The notes below the pieces were generated by a model. The model was not told where the DNA came from and searched no databases. It saw nothing but the letters and a program-made list of their open reading frames with translations. This document shows, piece by piece, positions 33,473 to 42,523 of a stretch of DNA of 64,000 bases. Numbering within the stretch: position 1 is the first letter of the stretch; every line of letters begins with the position of its first letter. This stretch comes from Archangium violaceum (GTDB taxonomy: Bacteria > Myxococcota > Myxococcia > Myxococcales > Myxococcaceae), in the NCBI RefSeq assembly GCF_016887565.1, contig NZ_CP069396.1, positions 7,484,001-7,548,000 of the forward strand, in the 5' to 3' direction. Made by a program: the position numbers and the translations under genes.

Positions 33473-35863
33473 ATGGAGCAACGCAAGAGAAGCGCCGCGT
33501 GGCGGGTGAGATGGGGAGTGGCATTGCTCGGGACGCTGGCGTTCGCGTGTGGTGGACCGATGCCCGAGGACGCACCGGACGTCGAGGAGCTCCTCACCAC
33601 GGAGGCACAGCTCGTCTCCAGTCCCTTCGACGTGAGCCGGCCCGTCCTGGAGGCGCAGACCACGGGATTCAGGGGACCCTCCGTGGCCTTCGATGGCGAC
33701 GTGTACCTGGTCGTCTGGGAGGACTCCCGCACCGGCGAGGTCTTCGGCGCGCGCGTGAAGCCCAATGGCCGCGTTCTCGACCCGGCGGGCATCCCGCTCA
33801 ACCTCACCACCGGCCTGGATGGTGGTCAGCCCCGCGTGGCCTATGACGGCACCCAGTTCGTGGTCGTCTGGGTGAGCTCGGACGGCGTCATGGGCGCTCA
33901 CGTGGAGGGCGACGGAGACGTGCGCCGTCACTTCGTCATCAGCTTCAGCGACGAGACCGGCGGCCCTCCCGGCATCGCCTGTACGAAGAAGCTGTGCCTG
34001 GTGTCCTTTACCGTCTCCGGAGATGACGAGAACGTCATCTCCGCCGTGCGCCTCGACTCAGAGGGCAAGGTGCTCGACCGGCGCTCGATCTCCCCCGGGT
34101 TCAACTTCGCGCGCGATCCCGCCGTGGCCTGGGATGGCAAACAGTTCCTGGTCGTCTGGAGCGATGAGCGTGACGGGGATGACGGGAACATCTACGGCAA
34201 CCGCGTGCGCAAGGACGGCACGGTGCTGGACTCCAGAGGCGTGCCCCTCATCGCGACTCCCGGTGCACAGAGACTCCCCGACGTGACCTGGACCGGGAAG
34301 AACTTCCTCGTCGTCTGGGAGGATGACCGGGGCGCGGATCCGGACATCTACGGCGCGCGGATACGGGGTGACATGAAAACGGTGGAGACCACGGGCTTCC
34401 CCATCGCCGCCCATCCCGGGGCGCAGTCCGCCCCACGCCTGGCTCATGGCGACGGTAGATCGCTCGTCGTCTGGGACGACACCCGCGGGGAGGAGCTCCT
34501 CGTTCGTGGCGCCCGCGTGTCGGATGATGGCGAGGTGTTGGATCCCGCGGGCTTCACCCTTCCCTCCCTCCGGGGATTCCCGCGCGCGAGCAACCCGGGG
34601 GTGGCCTCCAACGGCCGCCACTACTTCGTCACGTACGGCGCCCAGATCGAGGACGCCGAACCCTTCGGCACGGGGAGCCACATCGTCGGCACCCGGGTGA
34701 GGCACGACGCGACGGTCCTGGACTCGCCGCCGCTCCTGTTCACCCGCTCGGCCACCGCGCAGAAGGAGGTCGCCTCCGCGTATGGCGCCGGTCACTACCT
34801 GGTCGTCTGGCGGGAGACACGCGCCGACGAGCCCGTGCGCCTGCTGGCCACTCGCGTTCGCACCGATGGCCGAGCCCTCGGCCCGCCCATCCCCCTGCCC
34901 GCCAGGCCCGATTCGCGCAACACCTCGGTGGCCTTCGACGGAGCCTCCTTCCTGGTGGTCTGGGACGAGGACGGCACGGACGGCTTCCGGGACGTTCGCG
35001 GCGCCCGGGTGAGCAGTGCGGGCGTGCTGCTGGACGCCACCAGCCTGCCCATCGCCGTGCTGGCGGACTCCGAAGTCACTCCCTCGGTGGCCTCCTCCGG
35101 GGATGGCTTCCTGGTGGTCTGGGAGGACGGGCGGAGCAGCGGCGTGTTCGGCGATGTCTCCGACCTCTACGGCACCCGCGTCAGCTCCGCGGGCGTGGTG
35201 TTGGACCCCGGCGGCTTCCGCATCGCGGGCACCCTCCTCACCGAGCAGACGCCCTCGGTCATCCACGCCGGGGACCACTACCTCGTCACCTGGGTGCACT
35301 TCGACTTCACCGAGTTCGACACGGAGACGAGCATCCGCGGCGCCCGCGTGTCGGAGAGCGGCACGGTGCTCGACTCGCCGGGCATCCTCATCGGTCCGGG
35401 CCCCTCCTTCAACGCGCCGCCCGCGCTCTCCTTCGACGGGACGAACGTGCTGGTGGCATGGGCAGAGGGTCCGTTCACGGCCGGCACGCGGATCTCCGCG
35501 GCCCGCGTGAGTGGAAGCGGCGCCGTCCTGGATGCCGTGCCCTTCACCGTCGCCGAGGGTGAGACGTCACGGACCCGGCCCACCGCCGCCTTCGATGGCA
35601 CGAATCACTGGCTGGTGTGGGAGCAGAACGGGCAGTCGATCCCCGAGAACGAGCCCGTGGACGTGTACGGCGCGCGCATCCGGCCCGACGGCACGGTGAG
35701 AGACCCCGGTGGGAGACCCATCGCCCGGCACGACGAGCCCGAGTACGGCCCCGTCGTCGTCTCCAACGGCTCCGGGCGCGCGGCGGTGTTCTACACGGAG
35801 TTCGTGACGGAAGAGGACGTGATGAACACCCGCATCCAGGGACGAAGGCTCACGGGCCCCTGA
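33473..35863 (+). CDS. Large repeat lipoprotein (beta-propeller-like)
   Basis: This 796-residue predicted lipoprotein has signal WRVRWGVALLGTLAFAC with the acylated Cys near residue 26. The rest is a series of at least eleven units of about 55-65 residues of the pattern PSVAFDGxxxLVVWED, then YGARV, then a short VLDPxG turn. Examples are AFDGDVYLVVWEDSRTGEVF, VAWDGKQFLVVWSDERDGDD and SFDGTNVLVAWAEG. Repeats of this type are widespread in myxobacterial surface lipoproteins and fit a multi-bladed beta-propeller, but their job is unknown to me. ATG 33473 follows GGAGGGG closely. A small GTCCGG/CCGGAC inverted repeat lies in the 134-base upstream gap (33350-33363). It is convergent with the kinase-like gene. 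Confidence 0.85.
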   Translation: MEQRKRSAAWRVRWGVALLGTLAFACGGPMPEDAPDVEELLTTEAQLVSSPFDVSRPVLEAQTTGFRGPSVAFDGDVYLVVWEDSRTGEVFGARVKPNGRVLDPAGIPLNLTTGLDGGQPRVAYDGTQFVVVWVSSDGVMGAHVEGDGDVRRHFVISFSDETGGPPGIACTKKLCLVSFTVSGDDENVISAVRLDSEGKVLDRRSISPGFNFARDPAVAWDGKQFLVVWSDERDGDDGNIYGNRVRKDGTVLDSRGVPLIATPGAQRLPDVTWTGKNFLVVWEDDRGADPDIYGARIRGDMKTVETTGFPIAAHPGAQSAPRLAHGDGRSLVVWDDTRGEELLVRGARVSDDGEVLDPAGFTLPSLRGFPRASNPGVASNGRHYFVTYGAQIEDAEPFGTGSHIVGTRVRHDATVLDSPPLLFTRSATAQKEVASAYGAGHYLVVWRETRADEPVRLLATRVRTDGRALGPPIPLPARPDSRNTSVAFDGASFLVVWDEDGTDGFRDVRGARVSSAGVLLDATSLPIAVLADSEVTPSVASSGDGFLVVWEDGRSSGVFGDVSDLYGTRVSSAGVVLDPGGFRIAGTLLTEQTPSVIHAGDHYLVTWVHFDFTEFDTETSIRGARVSESGTVLDSPGILIGPGPSFNAPPALSFDGTNVLVAWAEGPFTAGTRISAARVSGSGAVLDAVPFTVAEGETSRTRPTAAFDGTNHWLVWEQNGQSIPENEPVDVYGARIRPDGTVRDPGGRPIARHDEPEYGPVVVSNGSGRAAVFYTEFVTEEDVMNTRIQGRRLTGP

Positions 35864-35878
35864 GGCCCCCGGCCCCGG

Positions 35879-37483
35879 TCACCCCACCGGGAGGAGCACG
35901 GAATACGTGGTACCGTGCCCCTCCTCCTGGCTTTCCACCGTCAGCTCTCCACCCATCGTCTGGACGATGGACTCGCTGATGGACAGTCCGAGCCCGGGGC
36001 CGAAGTCGCCGCTCCACAGCAGCTCGGGATTGAAGAACGGCTCGAGCGCTCGGGGCAGCTCACTCGGCTTGAAGCCCCGGCTGGTATCGGAGATCTCCAC
36101 ACGCACCCGCCCCTTCCCGCTCCGCGTGCGGATGCCGAGCTCGTGGGGCCCGGAGGGGCTGTTCTTCATGGAGTGGAGGGCGTAGCGGATGACGTGACGG
36201 AACACCGTCTGGAGAGAGCCCTCGCTTCCGAGCACACCGGGAAGCTCGATGGCCAGGTCCACCCGCATCCGCGCCGTCTGCTCCACCTCTTTGATCATGG
36301 GGCGCACTACCACGTCCATGATCGCATGCACGTCCAGGAGGACAGTTGCCTCGGGCGGCCTGTGGACCAGGTGCCGCAGGTCACGGAGGACGTCGCCGAG
36401 GCGCGACACCGCTCCGAGGCAATTCGTGACGAACGCCTGAATGAGGTCGAGCTTCTCCTCGAAGGATGACAGGAGCTCCGGGTGCGTCTTCAACTCCCGC
36501 GTCGTCTCCTCCACACGGGTCCGCACGTATTCGAGGCCGAAGGACACGGAGCCGAGGAGCGGGCGGAGGTTCAGGGCGAAGCAGGCCGCCATCGCTCTGG
36601 TGACGTTACGCCCATGCCGCTGGAGCACCCGCAGGCGGGACGCGTCCCCGCGTATCCGTGCGAGCACCTCTGGCGGCACGATGCGCTCATCCCGGTCCAG
36701 CTCGCCCACCGGAAGGAGCACGGAGAAGGTCGCACCGTGGCCCGGCTGGCTCTCCACCCACAGCTTCCCGCCCAGGGCCTCGACGAGGGCCTGACAGGCG
36801 GACAGATCGAGCCACGTGCCGGACGCGGGAAGCGGCACGGAGACGAACGGGTCGGAGAGGCGGGATAGCACCTCCGGCGGCAGTCCTGGACCGGTGCAGG
36901 AGACGGTCACGAGCACCTGCTCCCGCTGCCTCCGGGTCCGGACGCCGAGCACGTGCCGCTGAGGATCTCCGGGTTGCATGAGCCGGAGGGCGTTGATGAC
37001 GAAACGGAAGAGCACATGGTGGAGCAGGAGCGGCCCACCCGCCACGGAACAAGACCCGGGCATGAAGTCCTTCTCCAGCCGCGCCGTGTGCTCCAGCTCG
37101 CCCTGGGCCAGACGCAGCACCCCGTCCAGGCTCTCGTGGAGGTCCACGGGCACGGGAGCTTCGTCCCGCGAGCCCGTCCTCCACAGGCTCCCCGCCTCCC
37201 GATGGAGGGCGTACATGCGCTGGCAGGATTCGGACACCTGCTCGAGGTGCGTGCGAGCACCGGCGAGCCACCCGGCGAGCCTCGGCGGGAGTTCCGTCCG
37301 CGCCCTCAGCGCCTGCTCCAACTCCCCCAGGGATTCGAGGAGGGGCAGGTACGAGAGCAGGATCGTGTGGGGATGAAACATGACCTCGTAGTTGGCGTAC
37401 ACCACCACGCTGGCCATGTCTCCGAGCAGTTCCAGGAGCTGCTCGCGCCACCACGCCTCGTCTCGTTCCGGCGGAGGACTCAT
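35879..37483 (-). CDS. Tandem histidine-kinase-like protein with two degraded modules
   Basis: This 534-residue cytosolic protein has no receiver, PAS or membrane segment. It consists of two copies of a histidine-kinase core (about 1-265 and 275-534), each ending in FSVLLPVG or YSVLLPVG. Module 1 keeps an N-box Asn (FVINALRLM), but the DxGxG Asp is replaced by Cys (SCTGPGLPPE) and the GxGLGL loop reads GTWLDLS. Module 2 keeps SDTSRGF and GPGLGLSISES but has RYALHSM where the N-box Asn should be. In neither module can I place the phospho-accepting His in a normal H box. Each half lacks different residues, so a complementing or purely structural role is possible. The gene is 28 bases after udk on the same strand. 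Confidence 0.75.
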   Translation of the reverse strand: MSPPPERDEAWWREQLLELLGDMASVVVYANYEVMFHPHTILLSYLPLLESLGELEQALRARTELPPRLAGWLAGARTHLEQVSESCQRMYALHREAGSLWRTGSRDEAPVPVDLHESLDGVLRLAQGELEHTARLEKDFMPGSCSVAGGPLLLHHVLFRFVINALRLMQPGDPQRHVLGVRTRRQREQVLVTVSCTGPGLPPEVLSRLSDPFVSVPLPASGTWLDLSACQALVEALGGKLWVESQPGHGATFSVLLPVGELDRDERIVPPEVLARIRGDASRLRVLQRHGRNVTRAMAACFALNLRPLLGSVSFGLEYVRTRVEETTRELKTHPELLSSFEEKLDLIQAFVTNCLGAVSRLGDVLRDLRHLVHRPPEATVLLDVHAIMDVVVRPMIKEVEQTARMRVDLAIELPGVLGSEGSLQTVFRHVIRYALHSMKNSPSGPHELGIRTRSGKGRVRVEISDTSRGFKPSELPRALEPFFNPELLWSGDFGPGLGLSISESIVQTMGGELTVESQEEGHGTTYSVLLPVG

Positions 37484-37511
37484 GGGGTCCGCATGCTACC
37501 CCACGAGGCCG

Positions 37512-38150
37512 TTACCGGGGCGGAGGGGGATGCAGCAGCCGGCCGCGCAGCGCGCCCACGATCATCCCGATGCCGATGTCGTTGTTGCCGCCCTGGGGGA
37601 CGATGATGTCGGCGTGGTGCTTGGAGGGCTCGACGAAGCCCTTGTGCATGGGACGCACGTGGCGCAGGTACTGGCCCACCACGCGGTCGAAGTCGTACCC
37701 GCGCTCGTGGATGTCGCGCTCCAGGCGCCGGATGATGCGCAGGTCGTCGTCGGTGTCCACGTAGATGCGCACGTTCATCTCGTCGCGCAGTGCCTTCATG
37801 TGGAGCACGAGGATGCCCTCGATGAGGATCATGTCCCCGGGGTCCACGCGCACCGTTTGATTCTTCTTACGGGTGGACGCGACGAAGTCGTAGACGGGCT
37901 TCTGGATGGACCGGCCCGCCTTGAGCTCGCGCAGGTGCTCCACCAGCAGGTCCGTGTCGAAGGCGTCCGGGTGGTCGAAGTTGACCTCCCGGCGCTCCTC
38001 CAGCGTCATGTCCTCCAGGTCCCGGTAGTACGAATCCTGATCGATGAAGGCCACGCGGCAGTCGGCGAGTGCGTCGCGGACCTTCCGGGCGACCGTCGTC
38101 TTGCCGGAAGCGGTACCACCGGCGATGCCAACGACGAGGGGTGACGACAT
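37512..38150 (-). CDS. udk: Uridine kinase
   Basis: Udk phosphorylates uridine and cytidine with ATP or GTP in pyrimidine salvage. The 212-residue protein has the P-loop IAGGTASGKTTVA at residues 9-20, the DQDSYYRDL substrate loop, NFDHPDAFDTDLL, VDPGDMILIEGILVLHM and RIYVDTDDDLRIIRRLERDI, all in family order and at normal family length. The start ATG lies at 38150. It is followed after 28 bases by the kinase-like gene, so the pair may be co-transcribed. The region ahead (38151-38453) is the longest non-coding stretch in the window and would hold its promoter. Confidence 0.95.
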   Translation of the reverse strand: MSSPLVVGIAGGTASGKTTVARKVRDALADCRVAFIDQDSYYRDLEDMTLEERREVNFDHPDAFDTDLLVEHLRELKAGRSIQKPVYDFVASTRKKNQTVRVDPGDMILIEGILVLHMKALRDEMNVRIYVDTDDDLRIIRRLERDIHERGYDFDRVVGQYLRHVRPMHKGFVEPSKHHADIIVPQGGNNDIGIGMIVGALRGRLLHPPPPR

Positions 38151-38453
38151 GGGCGCGAACTACCCTAGAGGGAGGGGCACGCGCAAGGCTCCGTCGAAAA
38201 CCCGACAGATAGGGAGCCCGCCCCCTCAACGGACTGGCGCTCTCCGGGCCGCCCTCGTCCATCCGGTAGTTCACGGATCCACTGTCAGGCCCAGGACTCG
38301 AATCGGCCTTACTGAATGAGCCGCGTTTCTCGGTTCCAGTAACAAAATTAAACTTCACTCGGAGCGAACCTTCTTCGACCGCCCTCCTTCGAGGCTCCCC
38401 GGTCCGTGCCCCCAGGCGCGGCCCGGCCATCACCTCTCTCGTTGGGGGCAGAT
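38151..38453. other. 303-base non-coding gap between udk and a divergent lipoprotein gene
   Basis: No coding signal or RNA structure was recognised. The stretch holds the divergent promoters of udk and the lipoprotein gene. A local AT-rich patch (about 38334-38360, containing AACAAAATTAAAC) is the likeliest promoter core, but I could not assign hexamers. Confidence 0.4.
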
Positions 38454-39428
38454 ATGAATACCGGCTCGGTCGAGGTCTCTCGTCGTCTGGTGGCTGGCTC
38501 TGGAGGAAGGAGGCACTGGGGATGGGTGCTCCCGAGCACCGCGCTGCTGCTGGCGGCAGCGAGCGCCTGTGGTCCCGCGGAGGAATCGCTCGATCCCCAG
38601 GCCTCGCTGGAACAGGCCCACAAGCTGGAGACCACCAATGGCCTGTCGCTCAACGGCCTGTCGCTCAACGGCCTGTCCCTCAACGGGCTGTCGCTCAATG
38701 GCCTGTCCCTGGAGGGTCTGTCCACCCCTGAGTTCGAGTCCTGGTTCCGGACGAACCCGGAGCTCAACGACATGGTGATGAAGTACGTCGTCCTCTGCGC
38801 CGTGCCGGCCGGGGTGCGGCGCACCTATACGGCTCCCCATACGGGCGACACCTATGTCTGGACGGGGAGACTGGGCCTCGCGCCGGACTGGAGCAACGGC
38901 TCGCCCGCCACCGTCACCGAGCAGCGGATCGTCTCCGCCTGCCTGGCGGCCCATGCCAACAAGTATGGAATCAACATCTCCATCTCCGTGCAGGGGCTGA
39001 GCGCCACGGGCGTGCCCATCCCCGTCTCCACCGCGGAGCTCGTGCTGTTCTCGGAGAAGGAGGCCTGCTTCTTCGGCAACCTCTTCACCCAGGAGTCCAT
39101 CTACGTCGGCAATGACGGGCGCCCGCTCAACGACAGGGAGAGCACCGCGCGCGCCTGCGCCCTCTCCACCCGGAGCAACCTGGTGAGCCAGGAGTGCCCC
39201 CCGATGGTCCGCGTCGAGCAGGACTGCGCGAGGTACTGCACCCTGGATGCCTCGCGGCGCTTCTACGTGTCGTGCACCTACGACGGCATCACCTGGCCGT
39301 CCATCACGACGCGGATGCTCCGCAAGGACATCTACACCTGCGGAGACGGCGTCTGTCAGCGCACCGAGTCGTGCGGGACGGGCGAGACGTATGACAACTG
39401 CGGCAGGGATTGCGGCCCCTGCCCCTGA
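38454..39428 (+). CDS. Cys-rich lipoprotein with NGLSL repeats
   Basis: This is a 324-residue predicted lipoprotein. A longer N-terminus (about 20 polar residues) precedes the hydrophobic core WVLPSTALLLAAASAC, with the acylated Cys near residue 39. Five copies of NGLSL follow (residues about 61-87), then a globular region. The last part is Cys-rich, ending CGDGVCQRTESCGTGETYDN and then CGRDCGPCP, a pattern like the CGDGVC-type repeats of myxobacterial surface proteins. NGLSL-type repeats recur in myxobacterial lipoproteins with unknown function. ATG 38454 was chosen because it gives a plausible lipoprotein signal; an earlier in-frame start exists. It is convergent with the DUF692 gene, with only 3 bases between them. 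A link between the Cys-rich tail and that enzyme is a speculation discussed as a finding. Confidence 0.8.
   Translation: MNTGSVEVSRRLVAGSGGRRHWGWVLPSTALLLAAASACGPAEESLDPQASLEQAHKLETTNGLSLNGLSLNGLSLNGLSLNGLSLEGLSTPEFESWFRTNPELNDMVMKYVVLCAVPAGVRRTYTAPHTGDTYVWTGRLGLAPDWSNGSPATVTEQRIVSACLAAHANKYGINISISVQGLSATGVPIPVSTAELVLFSEKEACFFGNLFTQESIYVGNDGRPLNDRESTARACALSTRSNLVSQECPPMVRVEQDCARYCTLDASRRFYVSCTYDGITWPSITTRMLRKDIYTCGDGVCQRTESCGTGETYDNCGRDCGPCP
38637..38711 (+). repeat. Five 15-base repeats encoding NGLSL
   Basis: Five in-frame units of the form AAYGGSCTGTCSCTS encode NGLSL five times in a row, then EGLS. The period is exactly 15 bases; the copies differ only at third positions. Such a tract is prone to slippage without breaking the frame. 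Confidence 0.9.
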
Positions 39429-39431
39429 GCC

Positions 39432-41078
39432 TCACCCGCGCCGCAGCAGGCCGCGCGCGAGCCCCTCCGCCAGGAGCGCGGAGGGCACGGCCTCCACCGG
39501 CTGGGGCGCCCGCGCGAGCGAGCGCAGCACCTCCAGCAACGACGGGGGCACCGTCAGCACCTCGGGCCCCCTGCCCCTGCGCCGCACGACGAAGCTCCAC
39601 GGCCCCGGAGCCGGACGCCGGGCCACCTGCGCGAGCGCCTCCAGGCCGCTCACGTCCAGCACCTCGCACGCCCAGGCCCGCCCCGTGAGGTGACGGCGGA
39701 GCGACCTCGCGGCGAAGACGAGCTCGGTGAGGTCCGCGGGGAAGGTGCCCACGCGCACGTCCTCGGCCAGCCCCACCTGCCCCGGTGCGGGCGCGGCGAG
39801 GGAGCGCATCATGAAGACGTTGGGCAGGAAGGTCTCGAAGGAGACCGCCGCCGCCACGCCCTCGTCCGGGTGCTCGCGCAGGCGACGCCGCGTCCAGGCC
39901 GCGAAGGCGTGCCCCGGCGAGCGGCCCAGGCCCTCGAAGAGCTCGCGGAACTCCTTGGAGGCGGTGAAGGCGCGCAGGTCCTCCCGCGTGCCCGCGAGCA
40001 GCAGCCGGGAGATGGGCCAGTCCCGATCCAGCGTCTCCGCCACCACCGCGAGGCGGAAGTCCGTCTCCGCGCGAGCCCCCTCCGTGTCCCCTCCGGTCTC
40101 CGGCTTCGCGCCGTATCCGGTCTCGTAGAGGGACCAGGGCTGGCTCTCCCGGGTGAGGGCCGGCGCGGGCTCCGTCACCGGGGTGAGCACGAGCGGAGGC
40201 CGGGGCGCGGAGGGCACCAGCTTCCGCAGGCGGCGCAGCGTGAGGAGGGCCACCTCGAGCGGGTGCCCGTCTCCCTCGAAGGTGACGGCGCGCAGCGAGG
40301 GGCAGCGCGGCAGCAGCGACTCCAGCAGGCCGAAGAGCTCCTCGCGCACGGGCTGGGTGTGGTCGTCCACGTAGTAGCCCCGTCCGCTCCGGCGGGTGAT
40401 GACGCCACCGGCGATGTGGATCTCGATGACCTTGTCGAGCGGGAAGCCGTCGAGCCCCGCCTCCAGGGGCAGTCCGGCGGCGAGCTGGTAGCTGAGCAGG
40501 TGCCCCAGGTCGAGCAGCATCGGCAGGCCGGTGCGCGCGTGCACGCGGGCCATGAAGTCGAGCACGTGCAGCTCGCCGCGCTTCGCGAAGGCGGCGGGGT
40601 TCTCCAGCGCGAGCGGGACGGACAGGTGGGACTGGACGTGGAGCGCGTGCGCCACGGAGTCGCGGACACCGGCCTCGGTGAAGGGCGGCGTGAAGTAGAG
40701 GTAGCCCGGGAACGGCTGTCCGCCCGAGTGCCACCAGCCGATGTCGTTGCCCACCCAGGCACTGCCCACGGCGCGCGCGTGCGCATCCAGGTCCGCGAGC
40801 GCCTTCGCGGGCTCCAGCTCGGGGCCATAGAGGTTGAGGTGCACGGGGTGGAAGAGCACCGGCACGTCCTGACGGCGCTCCCACATCTGGGGAAAGAGCG
40901 AGGCCTGCGCCCGCGTCTCCTCGAGCGACAGGGGGGCGCTGTACTCCACGAAGTCGAAGAGGCCGGGCGACTCGGCGAGCAACCGGTAGGGATGCGGCTG
41001 GTCCGCCGCGTCGAGGTTGCTGCTGAGGCCCAACCCCCGCCAGGGGAGCTGCCAGGCTGTCGCGTCGGGAAGACTCAT
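39432..41078 (-). CDS. DUF692 (MNIO-type) iron enzyme with a long C-terminal domain
   Basis: The N-terminal 290 residues belong to DUF692, the multinuclear non-haem iron oxidases (MNIO) that modify Cys-containing or other precursor peptides. Candidate metal ligands are all present: His80 (FHPVHLN), Glu159/Asn160 (LALENPAAF), Asp190 and His193 (LLDLGHL), His221 (EIHIAGG), Asp239/His240 (YVDDHTQPV) and Glu268 (TFEGDGHP). The C-terminal 260 residues are extra: they contain SKEFRELFEGLGRSPGHAFA and FETFLPNVFMMRSLA and read like a separate helical/winged domain, perhaps a fused substrate-binding partner. The total of 548 residues is nearly twice the usual family size. The start is ATG 41078. The gene faces the Cys-rich lipoprotein tail to tail. 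The substrate is not known. Confidence 0.85.
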   Translation of the reverse strand: MSLPDATAWQLPWRGLGLSSNLDAADQPHPYRLLAESPGLFDFVEYSAPLSLEETRAQASLFPQMWERRQDVPVLFHPVHLNLYGPELEPAKALADLDAHARAVGSAWVGNDIGWWHSGGQPFPGYLYFTPPFTEAGVRDSVAHALHVQSHLSVPLALENPAAFAKRGELHVLDFMARVHARTGLPMLLDLGHLLSYQLAAGLPLEAGLDGFPLDKVIEIHIAGGVITRRSGRGYYVDDHTQPVREELFGLLESLLPRCPSLRAVTFEGDGHPLEVALLTLRRLRKLVPSAPRPPLVLTPVTEPAPALTRESQPWSLYETGYGAKPETGGDTEGARAETDFRLAVVAETLDRDWPISRLLLAGTREDLRAFTASKEFRELFEGLGRSPGHAFAAWTRRRLREHPDEGVAAAVSFETFLPNVFMMRSLAAPAPGQVGLAEDVRVGTFPADLTELVFAARSLRRHLTGRAWACEVLDVSGLEALAQVARRPAPGPWSFVVRRRGRGPEVLTVPPSLLEVLRSLARAPQPVEAVPSALLAEGLARGLLRRG

Positions 41079-41174
41079 GGGACATCAACCCTACAGCCTG
41101 CTCGGGCCATTCTCAGTGCCCGAATGCGGCAATCCTGCCGGCGCTCCGGCATGCTCCGCCACCGGGGTGACGAA

Positions 41175-42404
41175 ATGACCGCACGTGGCACGTGGAGTTG
41201 TCTGCTGGCGTTGATGGGAAGCCTGGGATGCGCCGGCATCCAACACGCACCAGAGGAGCCGCCTCCCGAGATGCCGCCCCAAGTGGTCAGGGCCGACCTT
41301 CATGTGCACGTGAACATGCGCGCGGCACTCCGGCCCTTCTTCCAGGGTGAGCCGGGAGACGGAGTCCTGGCGGGCTCTCACGCGGAACGCCTCGTCAATC
41401 AGGTGGATCCGGCGGCACTGCGGCGCGCGGGGGTGCGGCTGATCCTCGCGACGGTCTGGCCTCCTCCTGCCACACGTCCCGGCCGGAGCGCGCTGGGAGA
41501 GGCACTCCACCAGCTCGAGGAGTTGGAGTCCTTCGCCCGGAGGAGCCCGGACTTCGTGCTGGCGCACAGTGCCGGGGAGGCACGGCGGGAGCTCGCGCGC
41601 GGACAGCTGGTGCTGGTTCCGGCCATTGAAGGCGGCGAGGGCATCCGGCGCGTGGAGGACGTGGATCTGCTCTACGCGGCGGGAGCGAGGTCCATCACCC
41701 TCGTGCACTTCTTCGACAACCCGCTGGCGGACGCGGCCGATGACCAGTTCGGCCTGCTGGTGGGAGGCCTCACCAACGGACGGGACGGAGGTCTCACGCC
41801 GCTCGGAGTGGAAGCGGTCCGGAGGATGATGCAACTCGGCATCCTCATCGACGTGGCCCACGCCAGCGACAAGGCGATCGAGGACGTGCTCGCCATCACC
41901 GAGCCCGCGGGCGTGCCGATCCTCTACTCACACACCGGAGCGGGATGGGCCGAGACGCGCTGCCTGAGCACGCCGCTCGCCCGGCGGATCGGTTCGGGCG
42001 GAGGATTGATCGGTATCGGACTCTTCCGCTCGCCGTTCCAGGAGGTCCCCCTCGCCGAGCGCTGGGAGGGTTTCCAGCCGGGGACGTGTGACGACGACGT
42101 CGCGCACTGGCTCCATTACGTCCGGGAGACGAGCCCCGAGGCCGTCGTGCTCGGCAGCGACTTCAGCAGCGTCATCCTCCGCGCCAGCCCGGGAGGCGCC
42201 TGCGCGCGAGGCATCCGCCACGCGGGAGATCTTCCCGCCCTGTTCTCCGCGCTGGAGGCCCGAGGCATCACACGCGACAACCTCGACAGCTCGGGAGAAC
42301 GGGTGCTGCGCCTGCTCGAAACGGTGGAGGTCCGCTCGGACCCCGGGGTGCGTCAGTCGGCTCGAAGACGCTCCGCGCCCCGAGATGACCTCTTCCCCGA
42401 TTGA
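41175..42404 (+). CDS. Membrane-dipeptidase-like (M19) lipoprotein
   Basis: This is a 409-residue predicted lipoprotein. The signal GTWSCLLALMGSLGC puts the acylated Cys at about residue 20. The catalytic domain shows M19 landmarks in order: ADLHVHVN (HxH in place of the family's HxD), LVLVPAIEGGEGI, the Glu ligand region, ILIDVAHASDKAIED, ILYSHTGAGWAE and VVLGSDFSSV (compare GSDFDG). The enzyme family cleaves dipeptides, including D-Asp or modified forms, at a two-zinc site. Some ligands differ from the consensus, so activity is plausible but uncertain. ATG 41175 has GGGGTGA upstream. It lies after the divergent DUF692 gene and before a small unassigned gene. Confidence 0.82.
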   Translation: MTARGTWSCLLALMGSLGCAGIQHAPEEPPPEMPPQVVRADLHVHVNMRAALRPFFQGEPGDGVLAGSHAERLVNQVDPAALRRAGVRLILATVWPPPATRPGRSALGEALHQLEELESFARRSPDFVLAHSAGEARRELARGQLVLVPAIEGGEGIRRVEDVDLLYAAGARSITLVHFFDNPLADAADDQFGLLVGGLTNGRDGGLTPLGVEAVRRMMQLGILIDVAHASDKAIEDVLAITEPAGVPILYSHTGAGWAETRCLSTPLARRIGSGGGLIGIGLFRSPFQEVPLAERWEGFQPGTCDDDVAHWLHYVRETSPEAVVLGSDFSSVILRASPGGACARGIRHAGDLPALFSALEARGITRDNLDSSGERVLRLLETVEVRSDPGVRQSARRRSAPRDDLFPD

Positions 42405-42523
42405 GGGAAACACCCGTGACGCGGTGTGGCATATGATCACGGGCCTCTCCCTCTCCCAGCACCTGTCGCTGGCCGGGAAGCGCGGCTTGCTTCCGGTTGT
42501 CGGCTGCCCTAACTCGCCCCGCC

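Noticed and set aside
38151-38453. A small RNA or riboswitch in the longest gap
   Set aside because: No stem series or conserved motif was visible; the gap is accounted for by divergent promoters.
38637-38711. Short direct repeats, considered as a CRISPR array
   Set aside because: The 15-base units are contiguous, in frame, and encode NGLSL; there are no spacers.
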